A DNA stretch of 64,000 nucleotides from Streptomyces armeniacus (GTDB taxonomy: Bacteria; Actinomycetota; Actinomycetes; Streptomycetales; Streptomycetaceae): positions 6,191,367 to 6,255,366 of the forward strand of contig NZ_CP031320.1 of NCBI RefSeq assembly GCF_003355155.1, given 5' to 3'. Shown piece after piece: positions 60,312 to 64,000 of this stretch (position 1 is its first letter; every line of letters starts with the position of its first letter). The notes under the pieces are model-generated. The model saw nothing but the letters and a program-made list of their open reading frames with translations, did no database searches and was not told where the DNA came from. The translations under genes and the position numbers were made by a program.

Positions 60312-60503
60312 GACGCGCTCCCGCAACGGAACGCGCCCGCCCAGAACGTCCACAGGCGAGGGCTTCGCGTACACTCCCTGAATTCCTTGGGCCCTTCCCC
60401 CCCCCGGCACCTCTCCAAGAAGGACCGCGCTCGCCCTGCTGGCGGATTCCCTTAGTCCGGCCCCAGCCGCCGTGCACGTCCACAATCCGGAAAGGAGAAG
60501 CCC

Positions 60504-60935
60504 GTGACACACACCGGCCCCCTCCCAAAATTCCCCTTGGTCACCGCGAGCAATGTACTGAAATCGACGGCAGACGAACGGGGACTCTGCCATCTCCTCC
60601 TCGTACTCGAACGCATCGGTGAGGCAGGCGACTATGAGGCCGACGACGGATGGATACGCTTCGACACCGGCCATGCGCCCCTGCTCGCCGGAGAAATCAT
60701 CTGCGACCTGCTGTCCTACCTGCACAGGACCGGCGGACTTCCCGCAATGCGCCGCGCCGTCGGCGAAGCCATCGACCAATTCGACCCCGGCCTCGACCTG
60801 CAAAGCGACGACCAGACCGACGAAACAGCCCGGGACACCGTCCGGCTCCTCCACGCCGCCAGCCTTGCCGCCATGACCGAAGAACTGACCGCTGCCCTCA
60901 AACAGGAAGCCATACAGCAGCAAGATCAGTCATGA
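60504..60935 (+). CDS. Unknown helical protein
   Basis: A 143-residue acidic, mostly helical protein from GTG 60504 after AAAGGAGAAG. Natural-looking segments include HLLLVLERIGEAGDYEADDG, GEIICDLLSYLHRTGGLPAM and LLHAASLAAMTEELTAALKQ. No motif or membrane segment is recognised. The preceding 60312-60503 gap includes a nine-C tract near 60400, but no gene. It is on the same strand as its neighbours and is probably part of the mobile block. Confidence 0.6.
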   Translation: MTHTGPLPKFPLVTASNVLKSTADERGLCHLLLVLERIGEAGDYEADDGWIRFDTGHAPLLAGEIICDLLSYLHRTGGLPAMRRAVGEAIDQFDPGLDLQSDDQTDETARDTVRLLHAASLAAMTEELTAALKQEAIQQQDQS

Positions 60936-61089
60936 ATCGCCCACCCGCCGCCCCGCCCTCCTCCCTCCCGGCAGAGGTCAGCGGACCAAGAAGCCGCGTC
61001 GAAAGCCACGCGAGAGACGGCCCTTTCAGCGGATGAAGGAACAGGCCGCTATTAGGCGATTCATGCACCCCAAAAGAAGGAAGGTCATC

Positions 61090-62271
61090 GTGATATCCAC
61101 TGACGTCAACGAAGGGTTCGCCACCGAACGTGCGGAGCAGCTGTCCGCCGCGCGCCGGTGGGAGGAAGATCTCCAAGCTCGCATCAACCAGGGAACGGTG
61201 GAACGGCTGCCTGATGGTCGCTACCGGGTCATGACCGGTTGGGACGCTGGGGAGATCCTCAGCGCCAGAGGGGTTCCGCAGCACGGCCTGGACACCACGC
61301 TCGGCTCCGCCGCGTTGTACTCGTCCGTCCCGGCATGGCACGGGCTGGGCAACATCATCCCCGGTGGCATCACCGACGTCGACAAGGTCCTGGACCTGGC
61401 GGGCATCGCCTATCAGGTCGAGCTGGTCCCCGCCCTCTACCGGTGGGACGGCGCGAACCGCACGCACCCCGGCCGCTTCCACACCGTGCGCACCGACACC
61501 GGCGCTGCGCTCGGCGTCGTCGGCAGGGGGTATGAGGTGATCCAGAACCGCGACGGGTTCGCGTTCCTGCAGGAGCTGGTCAACGACTCCCAGGTGATCT
61601 GGGAATCAGCTGGTGCCCTGCGCGAGGGTAAGAAGGTGTTCCTCTCGATGCGCCTGCCCGAGCGCGTGCGCGTCGATGCCGAGGGCATCAACGACGAGAT
61701 CGTGCCGTTCCTCACGGCCGTCAACTCCCATGACGGATGGTCCCCGTTCACCGTCTGCGTCACTCCCTGGCGGCCGGTGTGCGCGAACACCGAACGGTTC
61801 GCCGTACGGGACGCCTACAGCCGCTGGACGATCCGGCACACCAAGTCGGCCCGGGACCGGGTGCGCGAAGCGCGCCGCACCCTGGGGCTGTCCGTTCGCT
61901 ATTTCGACCACTGGGCGCAGGAGGAGACCGCGCTGGCCCGCACCGATCTGGCGATCGATGAGTTCCAGAACCTCATTTCCGAGCTGTGGCCCATCGAGGA
62001 CGATGCCACGGCCCGCAGGAAGCGGAACGCCGACACTCGCCGTGAGAAGGTCACCGCCCTCTTCGAGAACGAGGCGCAGCGCACCGGACGCACCGCGTAC
62101 GCGGGCGAGCGCGCGGTGACCGAGTACCTCGACCACTACGCATCGATCCGGCCCAGCGGCGCGCTGAAAGACAACACCCTCGGTGCGCGCGGCCAGCGGC
62201 TACTGGAGGGCACCGACGACGAGGTCAAGTCCACCGCGCACCGGCGCCTGATGGCGCTGCGCCAGCGCTGA
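61090..62271 (+). CDS. DUF932 phage/plasmid-like protein
   Basis: A 393-residue protein. GTG 61090 follows GAAGGAAGG and was preferred over an upstream ATG at 61033. The DUF932 pattern is clear: VPAWHGLGNIIPGGITDVDK, VVGRGYEVIQNRDGFAFLQE, SAGALREGKKVFLSMRLPER, FLTAVNSHDGWSPFTVCVTP and VCANTERFAVRD. Proteins of this family occur on phages, plasmids and integrative elements. Their activity is not established; a DNA-linked role is often assumed. A 13-bp terminator hairpin follows, so it probably ends a transcript. Confidence 0.85.
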   Translation: MISTDVNEGFATERAEQLSAARRWEEDLQARINQGTVERLPDGRYRVMTGWDAGEILSARGVPQHGLDTTLGSAALYSSVPAWHGLGNIIPGGITDVDKVLDLAGIAYQVELVPALYRWDGANRTHPGRFHTVRTDTGAALGVVGRGYEVIQNRDGFAFLQELVNDSQVIWESAGALREGKKVFLSMRLPERVRVDAEGINDEIVPFLTAVNSHDGWSPFTVCVTPWRPVCANTERFAVRDAYSRWTIRHTKSARDRVREARRTLGLSVRYFDHWAQEETALARTDLAIDEFQNLISELWPIEDDATARRKRNADTRREKVTALFENEAQRTGRTAYAGERAVTEYLDHYASIRPSGALKDNTLGARGQRLLEGTDDEVKSTAHRRLMALRQR

Positions 62272-62283
62272 GAGCCACCACTC

Positions 62284-62327
62284 CACGGCGGCGGCCAGAC
62301 CCCCCTCGGGTTCCGGCCGCCGCCGTG
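62284..62327. terminator. 13-bp hairpin after the DUF932 gene
   Basis: CACGGCGGCGGCC (62284-62296) pairs perfectly with 62315-62327 around an 18-base loop, 12 bases after the stop. Confidence 0.75.
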
Positions 62328-62426
62328 CTCACCGCCGCCGTGCGCTCCCCCTCGCCGGGTTGCGCTGATGCGTCCTGAGCGCCCGGCTTCCTGACGTTCG
62401 CCCGCCACCGGAGGGAGGAGGAGGGG

Positions 62427-63029
62427 ATGGTCCCCTGGAGCGCATCCGAGAAACAACGCGAGCAGTACGTCGACAACATCCTCACCGTGTGGCAGTGCGC
62501 CACGTCCGAGCAGGAGCAGCGGGGCCGCAGCTGGTACCGCATCGCGAACGAGCTGGCGCGCGTGATCACCGGTGGTGACGCACGAGCTGGCGCTGGCGTC
62601 CTCGCGGCGCTGTCCGCGAACAAATCGTGGCCGCAGACCTGCCGCCTGGCCCGCCAAGCATGCGAAACCGGGCTCACCTCCGGACACTTCGGGGACGCCC
62701 TGGCCAAAGCGACCGTGATCGCGGCCGGGACGGACCCGGCCAAGGTGCTGCCGATGGACCGCAAGACTGGGCACTTCTTCCGCTGCATCGCCGACCCCGG
62801 CGACACGGATGCCGTCGTAATCGACCGTCACGCCCACGACATCGCGGTCGGCGACATCTACGGACGTCGCGACAGAGGCCTCTCCGGCCAGCGATACGAA
62901 CTGCTGGCCGCCGCCTACCGCGAGGCCGCGCAGCGGCTCGGGGAGCTGCCCAGCACGGTGCAGGCGGTCACCTGGGTCGTCCACACCGACCGCATCGCGG
63001 GCACCGGCACGCGCCCTCCGCGCACCTGA
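62427..63029 (+). CDS. Phage/plasmid-type protein with a HhH-like DNA-binding layout
   Basis: A 200-residue protein from ATG 62427 behind a strong GGAGGGAGGAGGAGGGG site. Conserved-looking parts are YRIANELARVITGGDARAGA, ALSANKSWPQTCRLARQACE, KVLPMDRKTGHFFRCIADPG, VVIDRHAHDIAVGDIYGR and STVQAVTWVVHTDRI. The order of helices with a late catalytic-looking Asp/Arg/His (IDRHA) recalls helix-hairpin-helix DNA glycosylase-type proteins found in actinophages. I cannot confirm the family by eye. It lies next to a tRNA gene, as element-edge genes often do. Confidence 0.55.
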   Translation: MVPWSASEKQREQYVDNILTVWQCATSEQEQRGRSWYRIANELARVITGGDARAGAGVLAALSANKSWPQTCRLARQACETGLTSGHFGDALAKATVIAAGTDPAKVLPMDRKTGHFFRCIADPGDTDAVVIDRHAHDIAVGDIYGRRDRGLSGQRYELLAAAYREAAQRLGELPSTVQAVTWVVHTDRIAGTGTRPPRT

Positions 63030-63102
63030 GCCCGCTGGCGCTACCGCCACGGCCTCGGCAAACCGCTTCTCGGGCCGCCCCGACTGGGGTGCAGCCATCC
63101 CC

Positions 63103-63176
63103 GCCTGCGTAGCTCAGGGGTTAAGAGCAGCGATCTTATAAATCGCATGTCGCAGGTTCGAATCCTGTCGCAGGCA
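63103..63176 (+). tRNA. tRNA with anticodon UAU (Ile, AUA codon)
   Basis: A canonical 74-base cloverleaf: acceptor GCCTGCG/CGCAGGC, D stem GCTC/GAGC, anticodon stem GCGAT/ATCGC around CTTATAA, and variable loop ATGTC. The T stem is GCAGG/CCTGT around TTCGAAT, with discriminator A and no encoded CCA. Loop positions 34-36 read TAT, which decodes AUA (Ile). Most bacteria read AUA with a lysidine-modified CAU tRNA instead, so this is probably an element-borne extra tRNA. Confidence 0.85.
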
Positions 63177-63198
63177 CTTTGTGATGTCGCAGGCACTT
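63166..63198. repeat. Direct repeat of the tRNA 3' end (possible attachment-site trace)
   Basis: TGTCGCAGGCACTT at 63166-63179, covering the last bases of the tRNA, recurs at 63185-63198 after a five-base spacer. Integrative elements recreate tRNA 3' ends at their borders; no integrase is visible in the window. Confidence 0.5.
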
Positions 63199-63394
63199 CT
63201 CTCCGCAGGGTTCCCGGGCAGAGAGAGGAAGACAGATTCCGTGTAGGGAAAGGCGGGCGCAGCACGAGGGCATCTCGGAGCTTCCCGTTGTCCTGCTCGA
63301 CGAGCATCAAGAGTACGCGGTCCGCCTCTTCAGCGGCGCCAAAACTCCCGGCGCCGCGTGAGGAGACGGCCGGGCTCCATCGCCAGATGAGGAC

Positions 63395-63592
63395 ATGCTG
63401 CGACGCCTGCTGAATCTGCCCCACGACGGGTGGAGACATGCCGTGCACTTGCTCAGCGGCTCGTTCCCGCACGACGGGTTCGGCGCGGGCGGGCAGTGGT
63501 GGTATGTCGCCTACTTCACCGCCGACGGCTGCAGTGTGCCGGATGCGCGTCGCGTGCAGCTCGCCCTGAACGAGTCTCGTTGGACGGCGTAG
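63395..63592 (+). CDS. Small possible protein after the tRNA
   Basis: A 65-residue frame (MLRRLLNLPHDGWRHAVHLL, then GAGGQWWYVAYFTADGCSVP and a C-terminal helix). It reads naturally but has only a weak ribosome site. No family recognised. The bases 63200-63394 hold nothing convincing. Confidence 0.35.
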   Translation: MLRRLLNLPHDGWRHAVHLLSGSFPHDGFGAGGQWWYVAYFTADGCSVPDARRVQLALNESRWTA

Positions 63593-63743
63593 CGGACCTG
63601 TTGGCCGGATATCACGGTAGCGATTCGCACGCCGGGAGTCGTCGGCCCCGCCGTCGCGCTGCCCGCGCGTATGAGGCCGAGTACGAGTTCCTGCTGTATC
63701 TGCGCAGCACCCAGTTCTGCCGGTGGGCGGCTGGAGTCAAGCC

Positions 63744-64000
63744 GTGCCGGCCATCGACCTCAACGTCGCTCCCAGGCTGGCAGCTGTCCACACCGCCGGG
63801 TCGATCCGCTTCCTGGTGGGCCGCAACATCTGCTGGCTCACCGACAAGCGGGACGCACAGATGTGATGCGGTCCCGAGTGCTCCTGCGGCAGTCAGTATC
63901 AATTCCGGGTCCATGAGGGGTTCTCGCGCCAGCGGCGTGGCATGATCACGGACGTCATCGACGAATGTGGTGGAGACGCGCACCGCGAGGCAACCAGAAC
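63744..64000 (+). pseudogene. Coding-like stretch with an in-frame TGA, running off the window
   Basis: From GTG 63744 the frame reads MPAIDLNVAPRLAAVHTAGS and RFLVGRNICWLTDKRDAQM to TGA at 63864. It continues in the same frame as CGPECSCGSQYQFRVHEGFS and, after ATG 63942, MITDVIDECGGDAHREATR to the window end. It is either two adjacent genes whose second start is ATG 63942, or one broken gene. A different frame upstream (YEAEYEFLLYLRSTQFCRWA, about 63672-63731) also looks coding, which favours a decayed gene with a frameshift. Low confidence at the window edge. Confidence 0.35.

Overview
The base composition (high G+C, with G or C at most third codon positions), GTG starts, GGAGG ribosome sites, and a gene set including selD-tRNA-Sec-selA-selB, gcvH-glyA-sdaA, CHAT/TPR and NB-ARC/WD40 proteins point to a Streptomyces (or close actinomycete) chromosome. 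It carries at least one mobile island. Everything here was read by eye from sequence and translated frames; no database search was run.

Layout. (1) 1-2064, minus strand: the end of a conjugation-type cluster (polytopic membrane protein cut by the window edge, VirB2-like pilin, sigma-70-like HTH protein). (2) 2488-4123: tandem DNA methyltransferase-like genes. (3) 4290-9418: a compact plus-strand array that looks like an expanded Pycsar-type anti-phage locus: Pycsar-family transmembrane effector, Crp/Fnr cyclic-nucleotide sensor, class III nucleotide cyclase-like protein, STAND-like NTPase, and two coupled unknown genes. The cyclase C-terminus and the NTPase N-terminus share a Gly/Asn-rich motif resembling the amyloid signalling motifs of bacterial NLR/effector pairs. 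(4) 9684-13667, minus: a coupled operon with MauE-like and MauD-like proteins and a Tat-exported 12-cysteine protein fused to peptidoglycan-binding repeats. (5) 13780-18157: the complete selenocysteine machinery. (6) 18228-22401: a two-kinase/one-regulator set divergent from an M23 peptidase. (7) 22506-25674: gcvH-glyA-sdaA, glycine and serine metabolism. (8) 25947-35619: large conflict-type proteins, namely a membrane-anchored NB-ARC/WD40 protein, an IS5-like remnant and a CHAT-TPR trio of CATRA type. (9) 35625-47098: a LacI-controlled oligosaccharide uptake and degradation cluster (GH31, GH1, ABC permeases, binding protein, GH3). (10) 47264-49527: glutathione-independent formaldehyde dehydrogenase and an aquaglyceroporin. 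(11) 49545-52583: degenerating DNA with a direct repeat, a 5'-truncated BTAD regulator and a frameshifted HTH gene. (12) 53466-63199: a plasmid/phage-like block of small coupled genes with an ECF-sigma-like protein, four copies of a bipartite 39-bp motif, a duplicated gene with a duplicated hairpin leader, a DUF932 protein and a tRNA with anticodon UAU.

Working together: in block 3 the cyclase would make a cyclic nucleotide on phage challenge, sensed by the membrane effector and by the Crp-like protein, with the NTPase possibly coupled through the shared motif. In block 9 the solute-binding protein and permeases import an oligosaccharide that GH31 (alpha-xylosidase) and GH1/GH3 (beta-glycosidases) cleave, while LacI occupies matching operators before GH3 and before itself. 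In block 12 the sigma-like protein may read the repeated motif; this is inference.
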